From Mycobacterium asiaticum DSM 44297 (GTDB lineage Bacteria; Actinomycetota; Actinomycetes; Mycobacteriales; Mycobacteriaceae), in NCBI RefSeq assembly GCF_000613245.1, contig NZ_HG964937.1, positions 1,016,122 to 1,080,121 on the forward strand: a DNA stretch of 64,000 bases. The letters are read 5' to 3'. This document shows, piece after piece, positions 24,809 to 33,314 of this stretch. The notes under the pieces were generated by a model. It did not search any database and was not told the DNA's origin. It saw only the letters and a program-made list of their open reading frames with translations. Made by a program: the position numbers and the translations under genes. Within the stretch, counting starts at the first letter, position 1. Each line of letters opens with the position of its first letter.

Positions 24809-26362
24809 ATGTTGCGCCTGAGAACGGTGAGCTCGGCGCTGTTGTCGTTCGGACTCGTGGTCACCGGGCAGTCGGCGGCACTACCGCTTGCCGCCGCGAC
24901 TCCCGAACCCGACAGCGGGCAGACCCAGGTCCCTTTGGCACCCGCCGCGACGCCGCAGCAGAGTTGGGGTTCCTGCGCCGATTTCGTCAGTATCGCCGAC
25001 ATACCCACCGCCCAGTGCACTACCGTCGCGGTGCCGGTCGACTACGACAAACCCGCTGGGGCACAAGCGAAGTTGGCGGTGATCCGAGTTCCCGCGACCG
25101 GGCAGCGGATCGGATCGCTGTTGGTCAACCCGGGCGGGCCGGGGGCGTCGGCCGTCGACATGGTAGCCGGGATGGCGCCCGATCTGCGCGGCACGGACAT
25201 CAGCCGCCACTTCGACCTGGTCGGTTTCGATCCACGAGGGGTGGGTCACTCGACACCGAGCCTGCGGTGCCGCTCGGACGCCGAGTTCGACGCCTTCCGG
25301 CGCGACCCGATGGTGGACTACAGCCCGGCCGGGGTGGCCCACATCGAACAGATGTACCGCGAGTTGGCCCAGCACTGCGCCGACCGGATGGGCCAGTCGT
25401 TCCTGGCCAACATCGGCACCGCGTCGGCCGCCCGCGACATGGACATGGTCCGGCAAGTCCTTGGCGACGAGCAGATCAACTATTTGGGTTACAGCTACGG
25501 CACCGAGCTCGGCACCGCCTACATCGAGCGGTTCGCCCCGCACGTGCGGGCAATGGTGCTCGACGGCGCCATTGACCCGACGATCGGCCCAATCGACCAA
25601 ACGGTCAACCAGATGGCGGGCTTCCAGACCGCTTTCAACGACTACGCCGCGGACTGCGCTCGCTCGGCGGCCTGCCCGCTGGGCACCGACCCGGCGCAGT
25701 GGATCAGCCGCTACCACGCGCTGATCGATCCGTTGGTCACCAGACCGGGCAAGACTTCCGATCCGCGTGGGTTGAGTTATGCCGACGCGACCACCGGCAC
25801 CATCAACGCGCTCTACACCCCGCAGCACTGGAAGTATCTGACCAGCGGCTTGCTCGGGCTGCAGCACGGCAGCGACGCTGGCGATCTGCTGGTGCTGGCC
25901 GACGACTACAACGGCCGGGACCGGCAGGGCCATTACGACAACGGACAGGACGCGTTCAACGCGATCCGGTGCGTCGATGCACCGACGCCGACGGACGCGG
26001 CGTCCTGGGTGACCGCAGACCGCCGAATCCGCGAGGTGGCGCCGTTTGTGAGCTACGGGCAGTTCACCGGATCCGCGCCGCGCGATATCTGCGCCCTGTG
26101 GCCGGTGCCCGCGACGTCGACGCCGCACCCGGCGACACCGGCCCCGGCCGGCAAGGCCGTAGTGGTCTCGACCACCCACGACCCGGCCACCCCGTATCAG
26201 GCCGGGGTGGACCTGGCCCGGCAGCTGGGCGCCCCGCTGATCTCCTACGACGGCACCCAGCACACGGTGGTGTTCGACGGCAATCAGTGCGTGGACGGCG
26301 TGGTGACGCGTTACTTCCTGGATCTGACCCTGCCGCAGCCCAATCTGCGTTGCCAGGCCTAA
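24809..26362 (+). CDS. exported serine hydrolase, paralogue of CaeA (Rv2223c-like)
   Basis: A 517-residue alpha/beta-hydrolase closely related to the preceding gene product, with the same motifs: LVNPGGPGASA, GYSYGTE (Ser229), STTHDPATPYQAG and DGTQHTVV. The N-terminus is a Sec signal peptide (ALLSFGLVVTGQSAALPLAAA, residues ~10-30) without a lipobox cysteine, so this copy should be secreted rather than lipid-anchored. The pair probably arose by tandem duplication, as also in M. tuberculosis (Rv2223c/Rv2224c). Likely a tripeptidyl-peptidase-like or esterase activity on the cell surface; substrate unknown. A 9-codon ORF overlaps its start but is not convincing. Confidence 0.9.
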   Translation: MLRLRTVSSALLSFGLVVTGQSAALPLAAATPEPDSGQTQVPLAPAATPQQSWGSCADFVSIADIPTAQCTTVAVPVDYDKPAGAQAKLAVIRVPATGQRIGSLLVNPGGPGASAVDMVAGMAPDLRGTDISRHFDLVGFDPRGVGHSTPSLRCRSDAEFDAFRRDPMVDYSPAGVAHIEQMYRELAQHCADRMGQSFLANIGTASAARDMDMVRQVLGDEQINYLGYSYGTELGTAYIERFAPHVRAMVLDGAIDPTIGPIDQTVNQMAGFQTAFNDYAADCARSAACPLGTDPAQWISRYHALIDPLVTRPGKTSDPRGLSYADATTGTINALYTPQHWKYLTSGLLGLQHGSDAGDLLVLADDYNGRDRQGHYDNGQDAFNAIRCVDAPTPTDAASWVTADRRIREVAPFVSYGQFTGSAPRDICALWPVPATSTPHPATPAPAGKAVVVSTTHDPATPYQAGVDLARQLGAPLISYDGTQHTVVFDGNQCVDGVVTRYFLDLTLPQPNLRCQA

Positions 26363-26417
26363 ACATCCGCAATGCGTCTGGCGTGGCATCCGTAACATCG
26401 ATTTAACAGACCGTGCC

Positions 26418-26423
26418 TAGTGT
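26418..26423 (+). promoter_or_regulatory. -10 hexamer of a leaderless promoter for glnA2
   Basis: TAGTGT, 6 nt before ATG 26430, with no Shine-Dalgarno site between them. This gives glnA2 its own leaderless promoter, separate from the hydrolase genes upstream. Confidence 0.6.
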
Positions 26424-26429
26424 GCGGGT

Positions 26430-27770
26430 ATGGATCGGCAGAAGGAGTTCGTCCTCCGCACCCTGGAAGAGCGCGACATCCGGTTCGTGCGGCTGTGGTT
26501 TACCGACGTGCTCGGATTCCTGAAGTCGGTCGCCATCGCCCCGGCCGAACTCGAGGGAGCCTTCGAGGAGGGGATCGGGTTCGACGGATCCTCGATCGAG
26601 GGCTTTGCGCGGGTTTCGGAATCGGACACCGTCGCGCACCCCGACCCGTCGACCTTCCAGGTGCTGCCCTGGGCCGACAAGACCGGTCACCACCACTCGG
26701 CCCGCATGTTTTGTGACATCACCATGCCGGACGGCTCACCGTCGTGGGCCGACCCCCGGCACGTGCTGCGGCGTCAACTGCAGAAGGCCAACGACCTCGG
26801 CTTCTCTTGCTACGTGCATCCCGAGATCGAATTCTTCCTACTCAAGAACGGCCCCGAGGACGGGTCGGAGCCGGTGCCCATCGACAACGCCGGCTATTTC
26901 GACCAGGCGGTGCACGAGTCCGCGTCGAAGTTCCGCCGGCACGCCATCGAGGCGCTGGAGTTCATGGGCATCTCGGTGGAGTTCAGCCACCACGAGGGTG
27001 CGCCGGGCCAGCAGGAGATCGACCTGCGGTTCGCCGATGCGCTGTCAATGGCCGACAACGTGATGACCTTCCGCTATGTGATCAAGGAGGTCGCCCTGGA
27101 AGAGGGTGTGCGGGCGACCTTCATGCCCAAGCCGTTCGGTCAGCACGCGGGCTCGGCGATGCACACCCACATGAGCCTGTTCGAAGGCGATGTCAACGCC
27201 TTCCACAACGATGACGACCCGCTGAAGCTCTCCGATGTCGGCAAGTCGTTCATCGCCGGAATCCTCGAACACGCGTCGGAGATCAGCGCCGTCACCAATC
27301 AGTGGGTGAACTCCTACAAGCGCCTGGTGCACGGCGGTGAAGCGCCGACGGCGGCCTCCTGGGGGGCGGCCAACCGCTCGGCGCTGGTGCGGGTGCCGAT
27401 GTATACGCCGCACAAGACCTCGTCGCGACGGGTGGAGGTGCGCAGCCCGGACTCGGCGTGCAACCCGTATCTGACCTTCGCGGTGCTGCTGGCCGCCGGA
27501 CTGCGCGGCGTGGAGAAGGGGTATGTGCTGGGCCCGCAGGCCGAGGACAACGTCTGGGACCTGACGCCCGAGGAACGCCGCACCATGGGCTACCGCGAGC
27601 TGCCGTCGAGTTTCGACACCGCCCTACGGGCCATGGAGTCCTCCGAGCTGGTGGCGGAGGCGTTGGGGGAGCACGTATTTGACTTCTTCCTGCGCAACAA
27701 GCGCTCCGAGTGGGCGAACTACCGCAGCCACGTCACCCCGTTCGAGCTGAAGACCTACTTGTCGCTGTAA
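26430..27770 (+). CDS. glnA2: glutamine synthetase GlnA2 (type I-alpha)
   Basis: ATP-dependent synthesis of glutamine (or a related gamma-glutamyl amide) from glutamate and ammonia. The 446-residue length and motifs are those of GSI: GFDGSSIEGFARVSESD, the metal-site EIEFFLL, KPFGQHAGSAMHTHMSL, and NRSALVRVP with the substrate Arg. The adenylylation loop, which reads LYELPPEE in GlnA1, here reads VWDLTPEE: the target tyrosine is replaced by Trp, so GlnE should not regulate this enzyme. In M. tuberculosis GlnA2 is dispensable while GlnA1 is essential. It is 28 bp upstream of glnE on the same strand. Confidence 0.93.
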   Translation: MDRQKEFVLRTLEERDIRFVRLWFTDVLGFLKSVAIAPAELEGAFEEGIGFDGSSIEGFARVSESDTVAHPDPSTFQVLPWADKTGHHHSARMFCDITMPDGSPSWADPRHVLRRQLQKANDLGFSCYVHPEIEFFLLKNGPEDGSEPVPIDNAGYFDQAVHESASKFRRHAIEALEFMGISVEFSHHEGAPGQQEIDLRFADALSMADNVMTFRYVIKEVALEEGVRATFMPKPFGQHAGSAMHTHMSLFEGDVNAFHNDDDPLKLSDVGKSFIAGILEHASEISAVTNQWVNSYKRLVHGGEAPTAASWGAANRSALVRVPMYTPHKTSSRRVEVRSPDSACNPYLTFAVLLAAGLRGVEKGYVLGPQAEDNVWDLTPEERRTMGYRELPSSFDTALRAMESSELVAEALGEHVFDFFLRNKRSEWANYRSHVTPFELKTYLSL

Positions 27771-27786
27771 CCCCAAGGCGTTGCGC

Positions 27787-27792
27787 TAACGT
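27787..27792 (+). promoter_or_regulatory. -10 hexamer of a leaderless promoter for glnE
   Basis: TAACGT followed by 6 nt and GTG 27799. It marks GTG 27799 as the true start of glnE, upstream of the frameshift described in that entry. Confidence 0.6.
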
Positions 27793-27798
27793 CGATAT

Positions 27799-30782
27799 GT
27801 GACCAAGCCAGCGACGCAGCGACCCAAGCTGCCCAGCGTCGGCCGGCTGGGATTGATGGACGAAGGGGCGGGCGCCCGACTGACCCAGCTGGGCTGGGAT
27901 AAGCACGACGACCAGGCCCATGTGGATCTGCTGTGGTCGCTGTCGCGGGCGCCGACGCAGATGCCGCGTTGCGCGCGCTGATCCGGATGTCGGAGAACCC
28001 CGACCTGGAATGGGACGAACTGAACGCGGCGCTGCTCAACGAGCGGTCGCTGCGCGGGCGGCTGTTCGCCGTGCTGGGTTCGTCGCTGGCGCTGGCGGAC
28101 CACCTGATAGCCAACGCGCAGTCGTGGAAACTGCTGCGCGGCAAGGTGGAATTGCCCACCCGCGAGCAATTGCAGCGGACTTTTCTCGAGGCCGTCGAGA
28201 ATCTCTCCGGAGCGCCGGGTTCGATCGTGCATCAACTGCGGGTGCTCTACCGCGACCAACTGCTGGTGTTGGCCTCGCTGGATGTGGCCCCGACGGTCGA
28301 GGATGAGCCGGTACTGCCGTTCACCAAAGTGGCGGCTCAGCTCGCCGATATCGCGGACGCCGCACTGGCCGCGGCTCTGCGGGTGGCCGAGCAGACGGTG
28401 TGCGGTGACGATCGCACACCGCCGCGGCTGGCGGTGATCGCGATGGGCAAATGCGGTGCCCGCGAATTGAATTACGTCAGCGACGTCGACGTCATCTTTG
28501 TCGCCGAGAACGCCGATGCGGTCAGCATGCGGGTGGCCGGCGAGATGATGCGGCTGGCTTCGTCGGCCTTCTTCGAGGTGGATGCCGGACTGCGCCCGGA
28601 GGGCCGCAGCGGGGAGCTGGTCCGCACGGTCGAATCGCATGTCGCCTATTACGAGCGGTGGGCCAAGACTTGGGAGTTCCAGGCGCTGTTGAAGGCCCGC
28701 GCCGCGGTCGGTGACGCCGAACTGGCCGAGCGCTACCTCGCCGCGTTGCAGCCGATGGTGTGGACGGCATGCGAGCGCGAAGACTTTGTCCCCGAGGTGC
28801 AGGCGATGCGCCGCCGCGTCGAGGAGTTGGTGCCCGCCGACATCCGCGGTCGGGAACTCAAGCTGGGCAGCGGCGGGTTGCGCGACGTCGAGTTCGCCGC
28901 CCAACTACTGCAACTGGTGCATGGCCGGGGCGACGAGTCGCTTCATGTCGCGTCGACGGTGGATGCGCTGAGGGCGTTGGGTACCGGCGGTTATATCGGC
29001 CGCGAGGACGCCGCGAACATGATCGCCTCTTATGAGTTTCTGCGGTTGCTCGAGCACCGACTGCAACTGCAGCGGCTCAAGCGCACCCACCTGCTGCCGG
29101 AGCTGGACGACGAAGAAGCCATGCGGTGGCTGGCGCGCGCGGCGCACATTCGTCCCGACGGACGCAACGACGCCGCCGGCGTGCTGCGCGAGGAGCTGAA
29201 GCACCAGAACGTGCGGGTGTCCCGGCTGCACGCGAAGTTGTTCTACCAACCGCTGCTGGAATCGGTGGGCCCGGCCGGCCTGGAACTGGTCGGTGGCCGC
29301 ATGACCCCGGAGGCCGCCGAACGGCAGCTGGCCGCATTGGGTTACGAGGCGCCGCAGGCGGCGTTGAAGCACATGTCGGCGCTGGTGAATCAGAGCGGCC
29401 GACGCGGAAGGGTGCAGGCGGTGCTGCTGCCGCGGCTGTTGGACTGGCTGTCCTACGCACCGGATCCGGACGGCGGATTGCTCGCGTACCGGCGACTCAG
29501 TGAGGCCTCGGCCACGCACACCTGGTACCTGTCGACCTTGCGCGACAAACCGACGGTGGGTCGGCGGCTCATGCATGTGCTGGGCACCTCGACCTTCGTT
29601 CCGGACCTGCTGATGCGCGTACCCGAAGTGATTCAGGACTACGGCGACCGGCCGTCGGGACCGAAGCTGCTTGAGACCGAGCCGGCGGCGGTGGCCCGGG
29701 CCTTGGTCGCCTCGGCCGGCCGCTACTCCGACCCGGCGCGCGCCATTGCCGCCGCCCGCAGCGTTCGCCGCCGGGAGCTGGCCCGCATCGGCTCGGCGGA
29801 TCTGCTGGGCATGCTTCAGATCACCGAGGTGTGTGCAGCGCTGACGTCGATCTGGGTGGCCGTGCTGCAGGCCGCTCTGGACGCGACGATCCGCGCGCAC
29901 CTGCCGGAGGACGGCCGGGCGCCCGCAGCCATCGCGGTCATCGGCATGGGCCGGCTGGGCGGGGCCGAGCTGGGCTACGGCTCGGACGCCGACGTGATGT
30001 TCGTGTGTGAACCTGCTAGCGGGGTCGAGGACGCGCAGGCGGTCAAGTGGGCGACGACGATCGCCGAGCAGGTCCGGGCGCAATTGGGCACGCCCAGCGT
30101 GGATCCGCCGCTGGAGGTCGACGCTAACCTGCGGCCGGAGGGTCGCAACGGCGCGCTGGTCCGCACCCTGGCGTCGTATGAGGCGTACTACACGCAATGG
30201 GCGCAGCCGTGGGAGATTCAGGCGCTGCTGCGCGCGCACGCGGTCGCTGGCGACCCGGACCTCGGTCAGCGGTTCCTGCTGACCGTCGACCAGACGCGCT
30301 ACCCGCCTCATGGGGTATCGGCCGAGGCGGTGCACGAGATCCGGCGGATCAAGGCCCGGGTGGAGTCGGAGCGGCTGCCCCGCGGCGCGGACCCCAATAC
30401 CCACACCAAGCTGGGCCGCGGCGGATTGGCCGACATCGAATGGACCGTGCAGCTGCTGCAGCTGCGGCACGCCCACGAAATCGAGGCGCTGCACAACACC
30501 TCCACTCTGCAATCGCTGGACGTGATCGCCGAGGCCGGTCTTGTTCCGGCCGACGAGGTCGACCTGCTCAAGCAGGCCTGGCTGACCGCGACCCGCGCCC
30601 GCAACGCGTTGGTGCTGGTCCGCGGAAAACCGACCGATCAGCTGCCGGGGCCGGGTCGACAACTCAACGCAGTCGCGGTAGCCGCCGGTTGGCGCAGTGA
30701 CGATGGCGGAGAGTTCCTGGACAACTATCTACGAGTGACGCGACGAGCAAAAGCGGTGGTGCGCAAGGTGTTTGGAAGTTGA
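27799..30782 (+). CDS. glnE: glutamine synthetase adenylyltransferase GlnE, one-base frameshift near the 5' end
   Basis: Bifunctional enzyme that adds or removes AMP on the regulatory Tyr of glutamine synthetase. The reading frame from GTG 27799 encodes the expected N-terminus (QRPKLPSVGRLGLMDEG, then AHVDLLWSLSRAP) but stops at 27979-27981. The rest, from DADAALRALIRMSENP to the end, is in the next frame. One missing G in GCGCCG-ACG at 27952-27955 explains the break: with it the protein is ~995 residues, the normal length. Both nucleotidyltransferase domains are intact (YVSDVDVIFV and YGSDADVMFV). Since glnE is essential in M. tuberculosis, a sequencing or assembly error is more likely than inactivation. 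Without repair, translation would have to start near 27933. The next gene starts in its stop codon. Confidence 0.92.
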
Positions 30783-31477
30783 GTCGGGATGCCGGCGCGC
30801 TGAGCGCCATGTTCGAGGTGCTGAGTGCGCCGGAGGCCGACCGGGTGACGGCCCTGTATGCGCCGCTGGCCGAGGCGGTTCGGGAGTTGATCGACGTGAC
30901 CATCCGTACCGAGGCCGACGACGACGTCGTCGCCGAGGCGCGCGCCGCGATCAAGGCGGTCACCGAGTCGTTGCGGCACCGGACGCGGCCCGACGGGGTG
31001 AGCTACCGCGTCGGTGATCGTCCACTCCCGTTGGGCAATGCGGCGGTGGGCGTGTGCAATCCGATCGCGCCGCCGATCGTGGTGCACCATGAGGGCGGTG
31101 GGCGCTGCTGGACCGAGTTCGTGCTGGGCCTGGCCTATGAGGGCCCGCCTTCGCTGGTGCACGGCGGGGTCAGCGCTTTGATCCTGGATCACATGCTGGG
31201 TGAGGCCGCCAGCGAGGGACTGTCCAAGCCGCGATTCACCGGGACCATCACCGTGAAATATCTGCGCGGGACCCCGTTGGGCCGGCTGCGTTCCGAAGCC
31301 TGGGTCGACCGCCGGGAGGGCGTCAAGGTGTTTGCGCGCGGGTTCATCGCGGATTCGGCGGGCATCACTGTTGAGGCCGACGGTGTTTTCATCGAGCCGT
31401 CCTGGGCGCGGGACGGGCAGGACGGCCGGGACGGGCAGGACGGCCGGGACGGGCAGGACGGCCGGGACAGGCAGTGA
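30779..31477 (+). CDS. hotdog-fold (PaaI-type) thioesterase with repeat tail
   Basis: A 232-residue predicted acyl-CoA thioesterase. The hotdog domain occupies residues ~100-205. The motif LVHGGVSALILDHMLGEAA contains the HGG followed by the Asp expected of PaaI/4HBT enzymes, and FTGTITVKYLRGTPLG is the matching strand pair. The substrate is unknown. The last ~22 residues are RDGQDG repeats made by an 18-bp tandem repeat, which is not part of the fold. The start TTG 30779 overlaps the glnE stop (TTGA); ATG 30809 is a plausible alternative. Its stop overlaps the start of the LLM oxidoreductase (GTGA). First gene of an insertion between glnE and glnA1. Confidence 0.8.
   Translation: MSRDAGALSAMFEVLSAPEADRVTALYAPLAEAVRELIDVTIRTEADDDVVAEARAAIKAVTESLRHRTRPDGVSYRVGDRPLPLGNAAVGVCNPIAPPIVVHHEGGGRCWTEFVLGLAYEGPPSLVHGGVSALILDHMLGEAASEGLSKPRFTGTITVKYLRGTPLGRLRSEAWVDRREGVKVFARGFIADSAGITVEADGVFIEPSWARDGQDGRDGQDGRDGQDGRDRQ
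31410..31474 (+). repeat. 18-bp tandem repeat, 3.6 copies
   Basis: Unit GGGACGGGCAGGACGGCC repeated exactly three times (31410, 31428, 31446), with a partial fourth copy carrying one G-to-A change. It encodes (RDGQDG) units at the end of the thioesterase. The repeat is a multiple of 3, so copy-number changes keep the frame. Confidence 0.95.
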
Positions 31478-32331
31478 AGTTCTACGTCAGCAGCGCGTTT
31501 CTGAAAACGCCCGATATCATCGAAATCGCCAGAGCCGCGGATGAACTCGGTTACGACGGCCTCGGAATTCCCGACCACGTCGTCAACCTGGAGACGTTGC
31601 AGACGCCGTATCCGTACACCAAAGACGGGCAACGCCGCTGGCAGCCCTTCACCGACTGGGCCGACCCGTGGGTGCTGGTGGGGGCACTGGCGCAGGTCAC
31701 CACGCGGCTGAAATTCGTCACCACCGTTTACATTCCGGCGATGCGCAACCCGTACTCGGCGGCCAAAGCCATTGGCACCGCGGCACTTTTGGCCTCCGGG
31801 CGGATCGAGCTGGGCATCGGGGTGGGCTGGTGCCGCGAGGAATTCGAGTTGATGGGTGAGCGGTTCGAGGGCCGCGGCAAGCGCACCGACGAAATGATCG
31901 AGCTGATGCGGGAGTTGTGGTCGCCGGGGTGGACCGAATTCGACGGCGAGTTCTACAAGGCGCCGCGGTTGGAGATGCAGCCGACGCCGCCGTCGATCCC
32001 GGTGTACGTGGGCGGGCTCAGTGACATCGCGCTGCGCCGCGCTGCCCGCAACGACGGCTGGATCGGTGACCTGATCACCACCGACCGCGCCATCGAACGG
32101 GTGAACAAGTTGCGGGAAATGCGTGCCGCGCAAGGTCTTTCGATGGACGGATTCACGATCCTGACGCCATTGACGGACTCATTCACGGTCGCGGACTATC
32201 AGCGTGCCGAGGATGCCGGCATCACCGGGATCATCACCATGCCGTGGATGTTCTACGCCGGCCCGAATGCCACGCTCGCTGAGAAGATCGACGGCCTGCG
32301 CCGTTTTCGCGAGGACCTCGCGTTGGGTTAG
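31474..32331 (+). CDS. F420-dependent LLM-class oxidoreductase
   Basis: A 285-residue TIM-barrel flavin/F420 oxidoreductase of the luciferase-like monooxygenase class, the TIGR03619-type subgroup common in mycobacteria. Typical segments: YDGLGIPDHVV near residue 30, VTTVYIPAMRNPYSAAKAIG, SGRIELGIGVGWCREEFELMG and PSIPVYVGGLSDIALRRAAR near residue 170. Mycobacterial proteins of this class mostly use coenzyme F420; the substrate is unknown. GTG 31474 overlaps the thioesterase stop, so the two are translationally coupled and probably act on the same metabolite, perhaps an acyl-CoA. Convergent with the methyltransferase gene. Confidence 0.85.
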   Translation: MKFYVSSAFLKTPDIIEIARAADELGYDGLGIPDHVVNLETLQTPYPYTKDGQRRWQPFTDWADPWVLVGALAQVTTRLKFVTTVYIPAMRNPYSAAKAIGTAALLASGRIELGIGVGWCREEFELMGERFEGRGKRTDEMIELMRELWSPGWTEFDGEFYKAPRLEMQPTPPSIPVYVGGLSDIALRRAARNDGWIGDLITTDRAIERVNKLREMRAAQGLSMDGFTILTPLTDSFTVADYQRAEDAGITGIITMPWMFYAGPNATLAEKIDGLRRFREDLALG

Positions 32332-32372
32332 CGCGGGCCTTAGCGCGTCTGCTCGCGGGCGCAGGTGCGGGG

Positions 32373-33266
32373 TTAGCGGCGGGCGCTCGCAATGGCGAGC
32401 CAGTCATCGGCGGCCACGGCGCTGTCGCCCCTTGGGTCGTAGCGGTCGAGCAGGCCGGTGACGGTCAGGTGCTCGCCGGGCGTGAAGCCGTGCTCGCCGA
32501 GTAGTGCGTTGAGGCCCGACTCGGTGAAGTCGCTGCGGTAGGGTTCGCCGCGCCGAGCCACCAGTCGGGTCATGCGGCGCGCGCTGCGCCATGGGGTGCT
32601 TCCGTCCACCACACCGGCGCGGATGTAGTCCACGACCAGACGGCTACCCGGCGCACAGATGTCGGCAAGATCGCTCAGCGTCGCCGCCATGGCCCCGCGG
32701 GTGAGATAGGGAGTCACGCCCAGCCAGCTGACCAGGCTCGGTTTCGCCGGGTCGAGACCGCCGTCGAGCAGGCGTTCACGCAGCGCGTCCCGCTCGAAAT
32801 CGCATGGCACCCAGACTGTTTGGTTACTGGCCCTCAGCAGCCGCTCGGCGATCGGACGTTTGCGCGCCTGGGTGGCCGGCGCGTCAACCTCGAAAACGGT
32901 CACCGATGCTCCGGCCAGCCGTAGGCAGGTGGTGTCGAAGCCGGCGCCGAGCAGCACGATCTGGTCGATGCCCTCGGCCATGGCGGCACGGCAGGCGTCA
33001 TCGGCGTAGCGCATCCGTAGCGCGATGTGTGCGTGCAGCCCGCCCCAGAGGTGGTCGAACACCCACAGGGCGGCATCGGCTGTTCGCGGGTGCGCCAGCA
33101 TCGCCCGCAGCGCCGGGTGCTCGACGAACTTGCTCGACTGCGGGTCGTGGACCAGCCGACGGTTGGGCGGACGCAAGGTTTCTGCGGCGCGTTGGGCGGC
33201 GTTGGCCTGAGCGGTCAGGCTTGCCGTCCGGTCAAGGCGCCGGCGGGGAGCAGCTGAGATGGTCAC
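32373..33266 (-). CDS. SAM-dependent methyltransferase (LCM/PPM1-type, TIGR00027)
   Basis: A 297-residue class I methyltransferase of the group much expanded in mycobacteria and related to leucine carboxyl methyltransferase. The SAM-binding motif is QIVLLGAGFDTTCLRL, followed by the acidic FEVDAPATQARKR. Other family features are an N-terminal R-T-A-S-L-T-A start and PSLVSWLGVTPYLTRGAM. Substrates of the family are mostly unknown. GTG 33266 is preceded by TAGCCT 7 nt upstream, indicating a leaderless transcript. The promoter region is shared with the divergent MocR regulator gene (48 bp between starts), which often means the regulator controls it. Confidence 0.87.
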   Translation of the reverse strand: MTISAAPRRRLDRTASLTAQANAAQRAAETLRPPNRRLVHDPQSSKFVEHPALRAMLAHPRTADAALWVFDHLWGGLHAHIALRMRYADDACRAAMAEGIDQIVLLGAGFDTTCLRLAGASVTVFEVDAPATQARKRPIAERLLRASNQTVWVPCDFERDALRERLLDGGLDPAKPSLVSWLGVTPYLTRGAMAATLSDLADICAPGSRLVVDYIRAGVVDGSTPWRSARRMTRLVARRGEPYRSDFTESGLNALLGEHGFTPGEHLTVTGLLDRYDPRGDSAVAADDWLAIASARR

Positions 33267-33273
33267 GCAGTCG

Positions 33274-33279
33274 AGGCTA
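33274..33279 (-). promoter_or_regulatory. -10 hexamer of a leaderless promoter for the methyltransferase gene
   Basis: On the minus strand TAGCCT lies 7 nt before GTG 33266. It is back-to-back with the plus-strand hexamer at 33301, with 21 bp between them. Confidence 0.5.
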
Positions 33280-33300
33280 CGAAAGCGAACGGTTCACGAG

Positions 33301-33306
33301 TAAGGT
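33301..33306 (+). promoter_or_regulatory. -10 hexamer of a leaderless promoter for the MocR gene
   Basis: TAAGGT followed by 8 nt and ATG 33315. No Shine-Dalgarno site. A short GAAC-n-GTTC inverted repeat (33287-33295) lies just upstream. Confidence 0.5.
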
Positions 33307-33314
33307 CCAATTCA

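Noticed and set aside
24793..24822. 9-codon ORF MRRFRPCCA overlapping the start of the CaeA paralogue; possible cysteine-responsive leader
   Set aside because: Two Cys codons are suggestive, but no -10 hexamer lies at leaderless distance and no Shine-Dalgarno site precedes the ATG.
27940..27960. Programmed -1 frameshifting in glnE
   Set aside because: A -1 slip would give the right product, but there is no slippery heptamer, only GGGCGCCGACG, and orthologues are not known to need it. A missing base is simpler.
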